Shown here: positions 53,838-64,000 of the stretch, piece after piece | How the letters are laid out: each line of letters starts with the position of its first letter | Position numbering within the stretch: the stretch's first letter is position 1 | Assembly (NCBI GenBank): GCA_021825585.1 | Contig: JAKAGT010000019.1 | Location: 1-64,000, forward strand | DNA: 64,000 bases | Source: Bacteroidota bacterium | Lineage (GTDB): Bacteria; Bacteroidota; Ignavibacteria; Kryptoniales; JAKASW01 | Reading direction: 5' to 3' | Translations under genes and position numbers: made by a program | The notes under the pieces: generated by a model | Told to the model about the DNA's origin: nothing | Database searches by the model: none | Seen by the model: the letters and a program-made list of their open reading frames with translations, nothing else

Positions 53838-55292
53838 CTAAGCCAGGCTGCTGCTTGCCTTGACTTCTGCCTTCTGAATCTTGACTTCCAAGTAATTGTG
53901 AATAGCCGCTGCAGATCGTTGACCATCTTCCATTGCGAGGATGACGGTCGCTCCGCCGCGCGAGAGATCACCGCCTGCAAAGACACCTTCACGGCTCGTC
54001 TTGCAATTTTCGTCTACGACCACGGTACCCCGCTTCGACATGTTCAGGCCGGGTGTGGTTGCCTGCAATATCGGGTTCGGCTTCTGGCCGATCGCGAGGA
54101 TGACCGTGTCGACGTCCATTATGAAATTCGAGCCCGGAATCACAGCCGGTCTTCTCCTGCCGGACTCGTCGGGTTCGCCCAGCTGCATCTTCATGCACTC
54201 CATGCCCTTTACCCACTTGTTCTCGCCGGCAATTATTCGGACCGGGTTCGTGAGTATGTGGAATTCCACGCCTTCCTCCTCGGCATGCTTGACCTCTTCT
54301 TCGCGAGCAGGCATTTCTTCCCTGCTTCTTCTGTAGACGAGATACGCCTTCTCCGTTCCGAGACGATTTGCCGTGCGTACGGCATCCATCGCAGTATTGC
54401 CGCCCCCGATTACTGCAACCCTTCTGCCGATCTTGACAGGAGTATCGTATTCGGGAAATCTATAACCGCTCATAAAATTAACGCGGGTAAGAAATTCGCT
54501 TGCCGAGAAGACGCCGGGAAGATTTTCACCCGGGATACCGAGAAATGTCGGCGTTCCCGCTCCTGTCCCAAGGAACACGGCATCGAATCCGAGATCGTCC
54601 ATCAGCTCGTCGACGGTGGCAGTCCTGCCGATTACGAAGTTGGTGATGATCTCCACGCCGAGCTTCTTGACATTCTCTATCTCGGAATCCAGTATCGATT
54701 TGGGAAGCCGGAATTCCGGGATTCCGTATCTCAGCACACCGCCGGCGGCGTGCAGCGCCTCGAACATAGTCACGTTGTATCCCAGCTTTGCCAATTCCGC
54801 AGCACAAGTGAGACCCGCAGGTCCCGTCCCGACAATAGCAACTTTCTCTTTCCTTTTGTCCTTTACGACAAATCCGTCGAACGAGTTGTGCAGCCTCTCG
54901 TAATCAGCGACGAAGCGCTCGAGCTTTCCTATTGCAACCGGTTGGTGCTTCTTGCCGATCGGACAGACGGCCTCACACTGTGTCTCCTGCGGACAAACTC
55001 TTCCCGTTATGGCCGGGAGATAGTTCTTCTCTTTTATCTTCTTTGCAGCACCCAGATAGTCCTTTTCAACGATCAGCTTTATGAAACCGGGGATGTCGAT
55101 GCCAACCGGACAACCCTTCACGCAATACGGCTCTTTGCATTCGATACAGCGAAGCATCTCTTGCGACACAAGGCTCTCATCCAGACCGAACGAGACCTCT
55201 TCAAAATTGTGCCTCCGAACCTCCGCCTCCTGCTCGATCGGAGTCTGTCGCGGTATCTTCATTCTCTCTGAAGGCTTCAACGTATTAGGCAT
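53838..55292 (-). CDS. Glutamate synthase small-subunit-like flavoprotein (NfnB/SudA)
   Basis: A 484-residue FAD/NADPH protein. The N-terminal iron-sulfur domain has CIECKEPYCVKGCPVGIDIP and later CPQETQCEAVCPIGKK. The flavoprotein part has VAIVGTGPAGLTCAAELAKL, GGGNTAMDAVRTANRLG and FAGGDLSRGGATVILAMEDG. It is homologous to GltB but, next to an NfnA-like subunit and ferredoxin, is better read as the large subunit of an NADH-dependent ferredoxin:NADP oxidoreductase. ATG 55292 overlaps the upstream stop by 8 bp. Confidence 0.92.
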   Translation of the reverse strand: MPNTLKPSERMKIPRQTPIEQEAEVRRHNFEEVSFGLDESLVSQEMLRCIECKEPYCVKGCPVGIDIPGFIKLIVEKDYLGAAKKIKEKNYLPAITGRVCPQETQCEAVCPIGKKHQPVAIGKLERFVADYERLHNSFDGFVVKDKRKEKVAIVGTGPAGLTCAAELAKLGYNVTMFEALHAAGGVLRYGIPEFRLPKSILDSEIENVKKLGVEIITNFVIGRTATVDELMDDLGFDAVFLGTGAGTPTFLGIPGENLPGVFSASEFLTRVNFMSGYRFPEYDTPVKIGRRVAVIGGGNTAMDAVRTANRLGTEKAYLVYRRSREEMPAREEEVKHAEEEGVEFHILTNPVRIIAGENKWVKGMECMKMQLGEPDESGRRRPAVIPGSNFIMDVDTVILAIGQKPNPILQATTPGLNMSKRGTVVVDENCKTSREGVFAGGDLSRGGATVILAMEDGQRSAAAIHNYLEVKIQKAEVKASSSLA

Positions 55293-56157
55293 TGGCCGCC
55301 TCCTTTGAGTGCGAGGCGCAATGATGAGCAACCAATTCCTTGTCAAATCGTTCAAGAGACTGCTTCTCCAGATCCATGTATGTCCTGTTTCTTGTGATTA
55401 GTTCGTCGAAGTCGACCAAATGTCCGTCAAATTCCGGACCGTCAACGCATGCAAATTTCGTCTCGCCGCCAATCGTAACTCTGCAGGCGCCGCACATCCC
55501 CGTTCCGTCCATCATGATTGGGTTGAGACTGACAAAGGTCTTAATGCCTTTCGGCCTCGTGAAATCCGAAACAGCCTTCATCATTATTATCGGCCCTATG
55601 GCATATACTGCCTTCACATCCGTGTCCTTCTTCAGATAATCATCAAGGGCTCCTGTCACGAGTCCCTTCATGCCGTAAGAACCGTCGTCCGTCGTGACGA
55701 AGAACTCGTCTGAAATACCGCACAGCTCATCTTCCAGAATCACGAGGTCCCTTGACCTTGCACCTACAATCGTTACGAGCTTATTCCCCGCGCCCTTCAA
55801 GGCACGTGCTATGGGATATACCTCTGCCGTTCCAACACCGCCGCCGATGCAAACGACGGTCCCGAAGCTGTGGATGGGTGTCGCGTTGCCGAGTGGACCC
55901 GCGACATCGAGCAGATAGTCGCCCTCGTTCAGTGTGCTGAGGAGTTTCGTTGTCTTTCCAATAGTCTGAACCATTATGGTTATGGTTCCCGCAGCGGGAT
56001 CGGAATCCACTATAGTCAAAGGTATTCGTTCCCCATGATCATTCACCCTAATGATCACAAAGTTACCGGCCTTATGCTTCCGTGCCACGTATGGAGCCTG
56101 AATTACAAATTTCGTTATAGCTTTAGCAGGGGTTTCTTTGCTAATTATTTGAAACAT
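55285..56157 (-). CDS. Ferredoxin-NADP reductase subunit (NfnA/SudB)
   Basis: A 290-residue FAD/NAD protein of the dihydroorotate-dehydrogenase electron-transfer-subunit type. RVNDHGERIPLTIVDSDPAA binds FAD, CIGGGVGTAEVYPIARALKG binds NAD(H), and GTGMCGACRVTIGGETKFAC supplies the Cys ligands of a 2Fe-2S cluster. With its neighbour it would form the electron-bifurcating NfnAB complex, coupling NADH and reduced ferredoxin to NADPH. Confidence 0.92.
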   Translation of the reverse strand: MFQIISKETPAKAITKFVIQAPYVARKHKAGNFVIIRVNDHGERIPLTIVDSDPAAGTITIMVQTIGKTTKLLSTLNEGDYLLDVAGPLGNATPIHSFGTVVCIGGGVGTAEVYPIARALKGAGNKLVTIVGARSRDLVILEDELCGISDEFFVTTDDGSYGMKGLVTGALDDYLKKDTDVKAVYAIGPIIMMKAVSDFTRPKGIKTFVSLNPIMMDGTGMCGACRVTIGGETKFACVDGPEFDGHLVDFDELITRNRTYMDLEKQSLERFDKELVAHHCASHSKEAANA

Positions 56158-56172
56158 GAAATGGTCCTTTCC

Positions 56173-56409
56173 TCAATGCGGCTTTGTGATTTCACATATT
56201 GCATCAACCGTACAAATGGCCGCCGCCTCTCTTATGAGTGCGACTTCTGATTCAGTTACCGGCTGACGCGACATGTAGTAGTAGTAAGCATAATCCACGA
56301 AGTCGAAGAAGTCGGGAGCGATGTTCTTGCATAACCCGCATCCGTTGCATTCTTCCGTCACATAGAACTCAGCAGACTGCACCACTTTCGGAGCCGAGAA
56401 TTCTGGCAT
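56173..56409 (-). CDS. Single-cluster [4Fe-4S] ferredoxin
   Basis: A 78-residue ferredoxin. ECNGCGLCKNIAPDFFDF gives three Cys ligands and CTVDAI the fourth; only one cluster motif is present. GGAGG lies upstream. It lies 15 bp before the NfnA-like gene and is the first gene of the operon, so it likely supplies or accepts electrons for it. Confidence 0.9.
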   Translation of the reverse strand: MPEFSAPKVVQSAEFYVTEECNGCGLCKNIAPDFFDFVDYAYYYYMSRQPVTESEVALIREAAAICTVDAICEITKPH

Positions 56410-56703
56410 CGCATCTTCCTCCCTTTGAAATGTGAGGACTATGATCTGGGCTGCACATTAGCTGGACAGAATCACAGAATTTTTATGAACGTTCAAGATT
56501 TGAAGGGCACTTTCAGTGTCCCGCTAGCGGTTTGACGCAATAGATGTGCCGAATTAAACGGGTAAAATCTCGCATTAGAGAGTGTAGCTTAGCGGAATAG
56601 GTCAATTCTCCGCAAAATTCGGTGGCATGTTGCCGTCTCTTTCGCACAATCCGCCAGTTCCGGGTATTATTCTCGACGCCACTAGCACTGGCGCAGGCTC
56701 ATT
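56410..56703. other. Intergenic region upstream of the groES control region
   Basis: About 290 bp between the divergent ferredoxin and groES genes. I see no open frame, RNA gene or hairpin of note. The ferredoxin promoter must lie here but no clear -35/-10 pair is visible. Confidence 0.5.
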
Positions 56704-56730
56704 TTGGCACTCATTATGTCAGAGTGCTTG
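56704..56730 (+). promoter_or_regulatory. CIRCE operator 1 (HrcA site)
   Basis: TTGGCACTC, 9 nt (ATTATGTCA), GAGTGCTTG. The consensus is TTAGCACTC-N9-GAGTGCTAA. It overlaps the -35 box of the groES promoter, so HrcA bound there would block transcription. Confidence 0.9.
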
Positions 56731-56756
56731 ACTTTAGAACTGACTGCGTGTAAATT
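56728..56756 (+). promoter_or_regulatory. Sigma70-type promoter of groESL
   Basis: TTGACT (56728-56733), 17-bp spacer, TAAATT (56751-56756). It lies between the two CIRCE elements; the -35 overlaps the first and the -10 the second. Confidence 0.75.
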
Positions 56757-56781
56757 GGCACTCATAAACACTAAGTGCTAA
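56755..56781 (+). promoter_or_regulatory. CIRCE operator 2 (HrcA site)
   Basis: TTGGCACTC, 9 nt (ATAAACACT), AAGTGCTAA. It starts within the -10 box and spans the likely transcription start. One mismatch in each arm relative to consensus. Confidence 0.88.
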
Positions 56782-56830
56782 GAAGAAGTTATTTCCTTAC
56801 GTTAGTAAAACAAAAAGGAGGATAAACGAT

Positions 56831-57115
56831 ATGAAGATTAAACCGTTGGCAGATCGGGTTGTCGTCAGGCCGCTCGAAGCCGAGGAAAAGACAAAGGGCG
56901 GTCTCTATGTACCTGATAGCGCGAAGGAACGTCCGCAACAGGGTGAGATAGTTGCGGTGGGACCGGGAAGAGTGACGGACGATGGAAAGAAAGTTCCACC
57001 TGAAGTCAAAGTAGGGGACAGGATTCTCTACGGGAAATATTCCGGGACAGAAGTCAACTATGAGGGAACGGAATACCTTATCATGCGTGAAAGCGACATT
57101 TTTGCAATTTTATAA
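56831..57115 (+). CDS. groES: Co-chaperonin GroES
   Basis: A 94-residue Gro[22 protein letters not shown] and the mobile loop ([20 protein letters not shown]) are typical, as is [28 protein letters not shown] lies 9 nt before the ATG. Transcribed from the CIRCE-controlled promoter. Confidence 0.97.
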   Translation: MKIKPLADRVVVRPLEAEEKTKGGLYVPDSAKERPQQGEIVAVGPGRVTDDGKKVPPEVKVGDRILYGKYSGTEVNYEGTEYLIMRESDIFAIL

Positions 57116-57119
57116 TTGA

Positions 57120-58760
<1,641 letters not shown>

Positions 58761-58792
58761 GCAAAGTCAAAGGTAAAGATTCAACTGCGAGT

Positions 58793-58819
58793 AAGTCCCG
58801 CGAAAGCGGGACTTTTTTT
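58793..58819 (+). terminator. Intrinsic terminator of groESL
   Basis: AAGTCCCGC and GCGGGACTT form a 9-bp stem with a GAAA tetraloop, followed by a run of seven T. It lies about 30 bp after the groEL stop codon. Confidence 0.95.
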
Positions 58820-58980
58820 ATCGGTAAATAGTCGGGCGACGGGATTCTGACTGTCTTTACGAAAAGTCAGCAGCGTGGGTGGCAACCTTGAAGTCAGGCC
58901 AAACTAATCCTCTGTTTGCATTCTTCAGCGGGTTTCAGCTCTCCCAACTTATCCGGCCGACAGTTTGACGGAGGCCGTAC

Positions 58981-59754
58981 CTAGCCCAACTCGAAAAGAA
59001 ACTTCGCCAGTTCCCCAACCAATTCCGCCGGCGATTCTATCCAATACTTCGCAAGTGTCTTCCGGTGCCTTCTTCCGACGAACACGCTCATCCCGCCCAA
59101 CGCGTTCACCCGGCGGAAGCCGAATTCGTCCGTCGTGTCGTCGCCGAAGAACGCAGGCTTGCGGTTCTTGCCTGCCCTTGCAGTTATCATCCCAATCGCA
59201 TTCCCCTTGTTCCAGTCGACCGGAGGCTTTACCTCCACCACCTTCTTCCCATGGAAGACCTCGATCTTCCCCGCATCAAGAGGGCCCTTCACGAGCCTAT
59301 TGAACTCTCGGAGCAGCTTAGGCACAAGTGACGGCTCAATAGTCCGATAATGAATCGAAAGCGAGTAAATCTTCGAGTTAACACCCGGAGAAAACGGCCT
59401 CAAAGCTCCGACAAGCTCTTTTCCCAATGAAGTAATGAACGCCGACGACTTCGCCGAACGAGGTTCCACGAAACTCAGTCGCGGCCCTTCTATTTCGACA
59501 CCGTGATTTCCCGAATAGTAGGCTCCCTTTATTCCGACCAGCTTCCTCACATCATCCAGCTTCCTTCCGCTGACTATGGCAAGCGGGAATCTCCCCTTCA
59601 GACCTTCGAGGACCTGTTTGGCAATCCCGCGCAAACGTACTTCTGCAGGCGTCGGGACGATATTGACGAGCGTACCGTCAAAATCGAAGAAGAAAACGGG
59701 TTTTTGGGCTGCAAAGTTCAGAAGATGCCGATGAGTCAGTTTCGTGGGTGCCAT
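58981..59754 (-). CDS. otsB: Trehalose-6-phosphate phosphatase
   Basis: A 257-residue HAD phosphatase. FFFDFDGTLVNIVPTPAEVR holds the nucleophile Asp, YSGNHGVEIEGP is the family motif, VDWNKGNAI the Lys region and FGDDTTDEFGF the metal-binding loop. It dephosphorylates the OtsA product. About 130 bp separate it from treT upstream. Confidence 0.95.
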   Translation of the reverse strand: MAPTKLTHRHLLNFAAQKPVFFFDFDGTLVNIVPTPAEVRLRGIAKQVLEGLKGRFPLAIVSGRKLDDVRKLVGIKGAYYSGNHGVEIEGPRLSFVEPRSAKSSAFITSLGKELVGALRPFSPGVNSKIYSLSIHYRTIEPSLVPKLLREFNRLVKGPLDAGKIEVFHGKKVVEVKPPVDWNKGNAIGMITARAGKNRKPAFFGDDTTDEFGFRRVNALGGMSVFVGRRHRKTLAKYWIESPAELVGELAKFLFELG

Positions 59755-59882
59755 CTATCATAAGTCCTTAAATGGGCGCAGAAGACAAGCTCGCAGGTAT
59801 AAAAACGGGGGACATGAGTCACGGTGAATTCCAATGACTTCGCGGCTTTGCGTCTCAACATCTCTGTGCCTTCCCGAGAAAA

Positions 59883-61103
59883 TCACAAGTAAACGATATC
59901 CTTGTCATGAAACAGGGAAAGCGATAGGAGAAGGTAGTCGCGCAGGTGGCGCGTTATGAGAAAATTCTGCCTTATGTGTTCCTTGCCGTTTCTGGCTAAC
60001 TCGCGCGCGTAATTTGGCTCGTTGATCAGCTGCTTGATCCAATAAGCGGTTCCTTCAATGCTGTGGGTCAATATGCCGTTGTACTTGTGTTTAATCTGCA
60101 ACGGTATACCGCCAACGGCAGAAGCGATGACCGGCCTGGACTTCCACATAGCTTCGGCTACAGTCAATCCGAAACCTTCTCTCAATGATTTCTGCAGTAC
60201 GACGGTTGATCCCCTCTGCAGAGCGTTAATTTCGACGTCGCTCGACGGAGGAAGCAGCAGTACAAACACGTCTCTGTCTCCGTTGGCGGCCTCTCTCACC
60301 TCGCTCAGCACCTTCTCCCCTTCTGGATCATCGGTCGCACCGCCTCCCGCAAGAACAAGCTGACAATCTATGTATCTCTTCACGAGCCGGTAAGCCTTGA
60401 TCACGCCGACAGGGTCCTTCAAATAATCGAACCTGGAAATCTGCGTAACGACCGGGCGCTTTCTATCGATACCGAATCTGTCAAAAATATCCCTCACGAA
60501 ATCATCGCTCAGGTCCTTGTTCTTGTCGCTGAGCGGATCTATTGAAGGAGATATCAGGAACTGTTTCGTCTTCAGCGGACGGCTGAAGGCTGGAGCGGAA
60601 AAGATTGCGCCGTCAAAACGCTCGATGAAATCTTTCAGGAAGAGCCAGACATTCTCTCTCGGCTCTGAAAAATCTATATGACATCGCCATACCCATTTAT
60701 TGTCGAGGTGCTCCCTCTGTTCGACCAAGCCGATGGGCTGCGGGTCATGGATAAATACCACGTTATTGTCGAAGTTCATCGACCGCGCGTTTTCCCTGTC
60801 GACTTCCATGAAGTGCGCCCAGTCGTCGTCGGTGAAAGTCTCCGGTACGCCGTGAAGCGCGTTGTGCATCTTCTTCGTGATTGCGAAAAACTTTTCTCCG
60901 CCTTTTATCACGTCCCATCTTGCCTGCACGCCGAGCTCGTTCATCATCGGGACAAGACGTGTCAGGATTTCGGCAACGCCTCCCCCGACAGCGGTGGAGT
61001 TGACATGCTGTATCTTCAGGTCGCGCGACTTTTCGCCTATGGCGAATAGCTCGTCGATGACAGACTGACCGACGATGTCCTTGTAATCTTTAACTTGTGG
61101 CAT
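59883..61103 (-). CDS. treT: Trehalose glycosyltransferring synthase (GT4)
   Basis: A 406-residue GT-B enzyme. HVNSTAVGGGVAEILTRLVP, VFIHDPQPIGLVEQREHLD, QISRFDYLKDPVGVIKAYR and SLREGFGLTVAEAMWKSRPV are TreT motifs. It joins NDP-glucose to glucose to make trehalose in one step. Its start overlaps the DUF5752 gene by 14 bp. This gives a second trehalose route beside OtsA/OtsB. Confidence 0.9.
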   Translation of the reverse strand: MPQVKDYKDIVGQSVIDELFAIGEKSRDLKIQHVNSTAVGGGVAEILTRLVPMMNELGVQARWDVIKGGEKFFAITKKMHNALHGVPETFTDDDWAHFMEVDRENARSMNFDNNVVFIHDPQPIGLVEQREHLDNKWVWRCHIDFSEPRENVWLFLKDFIERFDGAIFSAPAFSRPLKTKQFLISPSIDPLSDKNKDLSDDFVRDIFDRFGIDRKRPVVTQISRFDYLKDPVGVIKAYRLVKRYIDCQLVLAGGGATDDPEGEKVLSEVREAANGDRDVFVLLLPPSSDVEINALQRGSTVVLQKSLREGFGLTVAEAMWKSRPVIASAVGGIPLQIKHKYNGILTHSIEGTAYWIKQLINEPNYARELARNGKEHIRQNFLITRHLRDYLLLSLSLFHDKDIVYL

Positions 61104-61746
61104 TGTTCACAATTTTCAAGAGTCTTTCCCGGAGACCTTCCAGGGTGAATGTATATGGATCGAGGCGCGATATCTGCTCCGCTTCTTCTTCTTTCCCTGC
61201 AGACCGAAGCCAGATTGAGAAATCGTTGTCACCTTTCTCAAGACGCAGTTTTGCCTCGAACATGTGGAAATAAATCGAGTGTATGCTGACGACTTTCAGG
61301 AAATCCCTGAACTCTTTGATATTTCCCGCGATCTTTCCAGTCGGCACGACAAATATCCGCGAACTCATGAAGTGAAATTCTTCTCCCTCGGGAGACTGCC
61401 TGTTCACATTAATGGCCGTACCGAGATATTCTTCCATGAGAATAAGGAATCGCTGCCTGAGGTCGGACAGCTTCAGGAATTGCGTGACATCGATGCTGGC
61501 CAGTTTTTCGCCGGCGATTTCGTCGTTCAGCATGTTGGTGACCCAGTAAGCAAAATCGTTCGGGGGCTCCGGAGAAAGAAAATGATGCTGTTGGAGAAAC
61601 CGGTGGGTGTGGTGGTAGATCGAAGAAAGAGGAACCGACCTTATTCCTTCCACTAATTCGGGCAGAGTTGCGGCCCTGCGTCCCAGCAGCTCGGTGAGGA
61701 CCAGCCTGGATTTGAATTCGAAAGGAGTGATCTCCATCTCAGGCAT
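61090..61746 (-). CDS. DUF5752 family protein
   Basis: A 218-residue soluble protein of a family seen beside trehalose synthases. It has SIYHHTHRFLQQHHFLSPEP and FHMFEAKLRLEKGDNDFSIW. The function is unknown. It overlaps treT on one side and the mscS-like gene on the other (8 bp), so it is coupled to both; a helper role for TreT is inferred. Confidence 0.8.
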   Translation of the reverse strand: MPEMEITPFEFKSRLVLTELLGRRAATLPELVEGIRSVPLSSIYHHTHRFLQQHHFLSPEPPNDFAYWVTNMLNDEIAGEKLASIDVTQFLKLSDLRQRFLILMEEYLGTAINVNRQSPEGEEFHFMSSRIFVVPTGKIAGNIKEFRDFLKVVSIHSIYFHMFEAKLRLEKGDNDFSIWLRSAGKEEEAEQISRLDPYTFTLEGLRERLLKIVNNATS

Positions 61747-62767
61747 CTCCTTTACTCATGTACACGGTGCGGGCAGGGAACGGTATCGATATCCCTTCCT
61801 TGTCGTATCGCGCCTTCAACCTCTTTATGAATTCGTGCTTCATCAGGTATTGATCCACATAACTATTGCCACGCATAATAACGGAAAAGTCGATTGACGA
61901 ATCGCCGAACTGGTTGTATCGAATGAAAGGTTCGAAGTCCCTCTTTGCACCGGCGACCGTTTTTTGAACATCGCGCGCGACTTCAATCGTCACGGCTTCA
62001 ACTTTGTCAAGATCGCTCGAATAATCCACTCCTACATTCATCGATACGGAAACTTCTGGCATCGGTCGCTCATAATTTGTCACGATAAGACTGGCAATGT
62101 TCTTGTTCGGAACAATCACGTGATTCCCGGACAGTGTGCGGATTACCGTAGCCCTCCAATTAAGGTCCTCAACATACCCCTCGTCGCCCGTACTGAGACG
62201 CACGTAATTCCCCACCTGAATCTGACGTGCCGCGAGTATTTGCAGCCCCGAGAAAAAATTGGAAAGAGTTTCCTGAAGGCCAAGGCCGATTGCGAGGCCG
62301 CCGACCCCGAGAGCGGTCAGAAGCGGTGCAATCGAGATATGAAGGTCGTCAAGTATAATCAGGACGCCGATCGAATATACCGTTACCCTTATGATGTTCT
62401 TCAGGAGACTGGTAGCTGAGGCAAGACCTACAATCACCGACCTGTAGTATTCGATGATCCCGGTGCCGATGTTCGATACAACTACCGTGACGGAGAAAAT
62501 AACCAGCACGCCCAGTGCCTTGGACAATATTTCTGCCGCGTTCCTGGAGAGTCCCTGAGTCTGAATCAACACGTAGAGGCCGACTGCAAGCGACCATAAT
62601 ATGACCCCGCTGCGCGCGGCGTCGATGACTACATCGTCAAAACGCCATTTCGTCCGCTTGGCAAGCTTCTGCAAATACGAAAAAACGACATTTCTCAAGA
62701 ACACACCCAATAGAAGGGCGCCAGCGATTATCGCCAGAGGGATGATTATCCGTTCAATTAATGACAT
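61739..62767 (-). CDS. MscS-family mechanosensitive channel
   Basis: A 342-residue membrane protein. Four to five N-terminal helices lead into the pore helix (LLTALGVGGLAIGLGLQETL), then the beta domain (GNYVRLSTGDEGYVEDLNWR, IVPNKNIASLIVTNY) and the C-terminal cytoplasmic domain. It releases solutes on hypo-osmotic shock. ATG 62767 lies inside the otsA 3' end; ATG 62779 is an alternative. In this operon it would dump the trehalose made by its neighbours. Confidence 0.92.
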   Translation of the reverse strand: MSLIERIIIPLAIIAGALLLGVFLRNVVFSYLQKLAKRTKWRFDDVVIDAARSGVILWSLAVGLYVLIQTQGLSRNAAEILSKALGVLVIFSVTVVVSNIGTGIIEYYRSVIVGLASATSLLKNIIRVTVYSIGVLIILDDLHISIAPLLTALGVGGLAIGLGLQETLSNFFSGLQILAARQIQVGNYVRLSTGDEGYVEDLNWRATVIRTLSGNHVIVPNKNIASLIVTNYERPMPEVSVSMNVGVDYSSDLDKVEAVTIEVARDVQKTVAGAKRDFEPFIRYNQFGDSSIDFSVIMRGNSYVDQYLMKHEFIKRLKARYDKEGISIPFPARTVYMSKGDA

Positions 62768-64000
62768 TGTCAGTATCATACTCTACAAATTCAAAGTTAA
62801 AGATCTCACTGAGCAATTTAGCCGCCCATCTGTAGACATTCTGGTATTCCACCGCTTCCCGCATCTTCGCCATTCTCCGCTGCTGCTCTTCGGGAGTCAT
62901 CTCGATCGCCCTCTTGATTGCGTCAGCTAGACCGTCGATGTAGTAAGGATTCACAAGCACGGCGTCCACAAGTTCTCTCGCTGCTCCCGTGAACTCACTC
63001 AGGATCAGGGTACCGCTAAGGTCAAAGCGCGCGGCGACGAATTCCTTCGCCACGAGATTCATCCCGTCATGAAGTGAAGTAACCATCGAAACGTTTGCCA
63101 GACCATTCCAGGCGGTAACGGTCTCCTTCGAATGATTAGCCCGCACGAAAATCACCGGCTTCCAGCCTGACGATTGATATTTCTCATTGATCCTAACCAT
63201 CATATTATTCAACGAATCATTCAGCTCCCTGTAAGCAGGAATATGCATTCTACTCAGGGCGCCGAGCTGGACGAACACAAACTTGCCGATGTATTGCGGA
63301 TTCTTCTCGAGGAACCTCTCGACGGCATGGAAGCGTTCGACTATCCCCTTCGTGTAATCTATCCTGTCGACCCCGATCGCTACGATCTTGTCCTTCAAGC
63401 GGTATTTCTTGACAAATTCGTTTCTCATATCCAGGATTTTCCGGCTGGAGGACAATCTTGACACCTGTTCAAAATCTATACCTATCGGGAATGAGCGGAC
63501 AAGAGTCGTTCTTCCCCCTCTGTTTATCCGCGAGACGTCGTACTCCACGCGCGCTTCCAGATATCGGTTGACGGTATCCAGGAAGTTCATCAAATGGTAC
63601 TGGACTTGAAATGCAAGGAGATCATTATACAGGAGGTCGTCCAGGATTTCCTCTCTGAAAGGTAGGATCCGTACCACCTCGCTGTTCGGCCAAGGAATAT
63701 GCCAGAACTGAGCGGTGATGACGTTCTTGACTTTTTCTTTCAGTATACGGGCAAGATTGGCGAAGTGATAATCCTGGATGAACACGAAGGCCGGCCGATC
63801 GCCTACGATTTCCGCGATGGCATCGGCATACTTCTCCTGCACCCTCTTGTACATCGCATAATCCGCCGCTTCAAAGCTGGGCCTGATATACGCAACATGG
63901 CACAGAGGCCAGAGCCCACCGTTGGCAAAATTGTAATAGAATCCCGTCTCTTCTTCTTTGGTCAGGAAAACGCGCTTGAGTGTGAAACTCGGCTCTTCAG
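62754..64000 (-). CDS. otsA: Trehalose-6-phosphate synthase (partial, 5' end off window)
   Basis: The window holds the C-terminal ~415 residues of a GT20 enzyme. [66 protein letters not shown], and [17 protein letters not shown] are the family motifs; the C-terminal helices end at DNVIN. The frame stays open to base 64000, so the start is outside. The first visible motif shows WPLCHV where many OtsA have WPLFH. It is the first visible gene of the trehalose operon and overlaps mscS by 14 bp. Confidence 0.92.
   Translation of the reverse strand, partial: EEPSFTLKRVFLTKEEETGFYYNFANGGLWPLCHVAYIRPSFEAADYAMYKRVQEKYADAIAEIVGDRPAFVFIQDYHFANLARILKEKVKNVITAQFWHIPWPNSEVVRILPFREEILDDLLYNDLLAFQVQYHLMNFLDTVNRYLEARVEYDVSRINRGGRTTLVRSFPIGIDFEQVSRLSSSRKILDMRNEFVKKYRLKDKIVAIGVDRIDYTKGIVERFHAVERFLEKNPQYIGKFVFVQLGALSRMHIPAYRELNDSLNNMMVRINEKYQSSGWKPVIFVRANHSKETVTAWNGLANVSMVTSLHDGMNLVAKEFVAARFDLSGTLILSEFTGAARELVDAVLVNPYYIDGLADAIKRAIEMTPEEQQRRMAKMREAVEYQNVYRWAAKLLSEIFNFEFVEYDTDNVIN

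Noticed and set aside
53898-55271. 457-codon plus-strand frame opposite the NfnB-like gene
   Set aside because: Antisense shadow; the minus strand has complete FAD, NADPH and iron-sulfur motifs.

Overview
The window reads as a chromosome segment from a member of the Bacteroidota/Chlorobi (FCB) assemblage, most like an Ignavibacteria-type heterotroph. This is inferred from gene content only: a DUF2723 membrane glycosyltransferase, a TonB-dependent receptor with a carboxypeptidase-regulatory-like N-terminus, a PcrB-type glyceryl-phosphate prenyl synthase, a futalosine-pathway MqnC, and an NtrC-like regulator with a GAFTDA loop. Many genes have clear Shine-Dalgarno sequences, several start at TTG or GTG, and one promoter is plainly sigma70-like. 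No taxonomic marker such as rRNA is present.

The left end (1-3800) is the most unusual part. A 56-residue peptide gene ending in a Gly-Cys-Cys-containing tail is followed by two different radical SAM/SPASM enzymes. The peptide gene is preceded by a -24/-12 (sigma54) promoter with exact GG-N10-GC spacing and by two near-identical 16-bp palindromes exactly 32 bp apart. A fragment of a sigma54 activator gene lies just upstream. A perfect 11-bp hairpin separates the peptide gene from the first maturase. I interpret this as a sigma54-controlled ribosomally made, radical-SAM-modified peptide (RiPP) system that I cannot match to a named family. It is more AT-rich than its surroundings, and no exporter or protease is visible.

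From 3800 to 31600 the content is mostly housekeeping: a DUF2723 protein; a four-helix-bundle (IVP-like) gene in AT-rich repeats; an NtrC-type response regulator and kinase; fmt, rhodanese, GT2, HD and inositol-phosphatase genes; a peroxiredoxin; a broken PAP2 phosphatase; and a long leftward run (thymidine phosphorylase, Nudix, pyrE, pterin dehydratase, SIS isomerase, pcrB, alaS, clpS), then an MFS transporter, PspC-type membrane proteins, a 5-formyl-THF cyclo-ligase and a beta-hydroxyacid dehydrogenase. An initiator tRNA-Met with its own terminator lies at 31.8 kb.

From 32 to 38.3 kb is a complete leftward hypCABFDE set for NiFe-hydrogenase maturation, without hydrogenase structural genes in the window. 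From 38.5 to 47.3 kb are a SpoU-type methyltransferase, a peptidase T pseudogene with an internal deletion, a methionine-cycle operon (sugar nucleotidyltransferase, metK, ahcY), mqnC, and a cystathionine beta-synthase/gamma-synthase pair. A small secreted protein and a TonB-dependent receptor follow.

From 50.2 to 56.4 kb a leftward redox cluster encodes a ferredoxin, an NfnAB-like flavoprotein pair, alanine dehydrogenase, a CoA-transferase and a MerR regulator with a Cys-rich tail. groES-groEL follows with two CIRCE operators around a sigma70 promoter. The right end (59-64 kb) is an osmoprotection cluster with trehalose-6-phosphate synthase (cut by the window edge), an MscS channel, a DUF5752 protein, TreT and trehalose-6-phosphate phosphatase.
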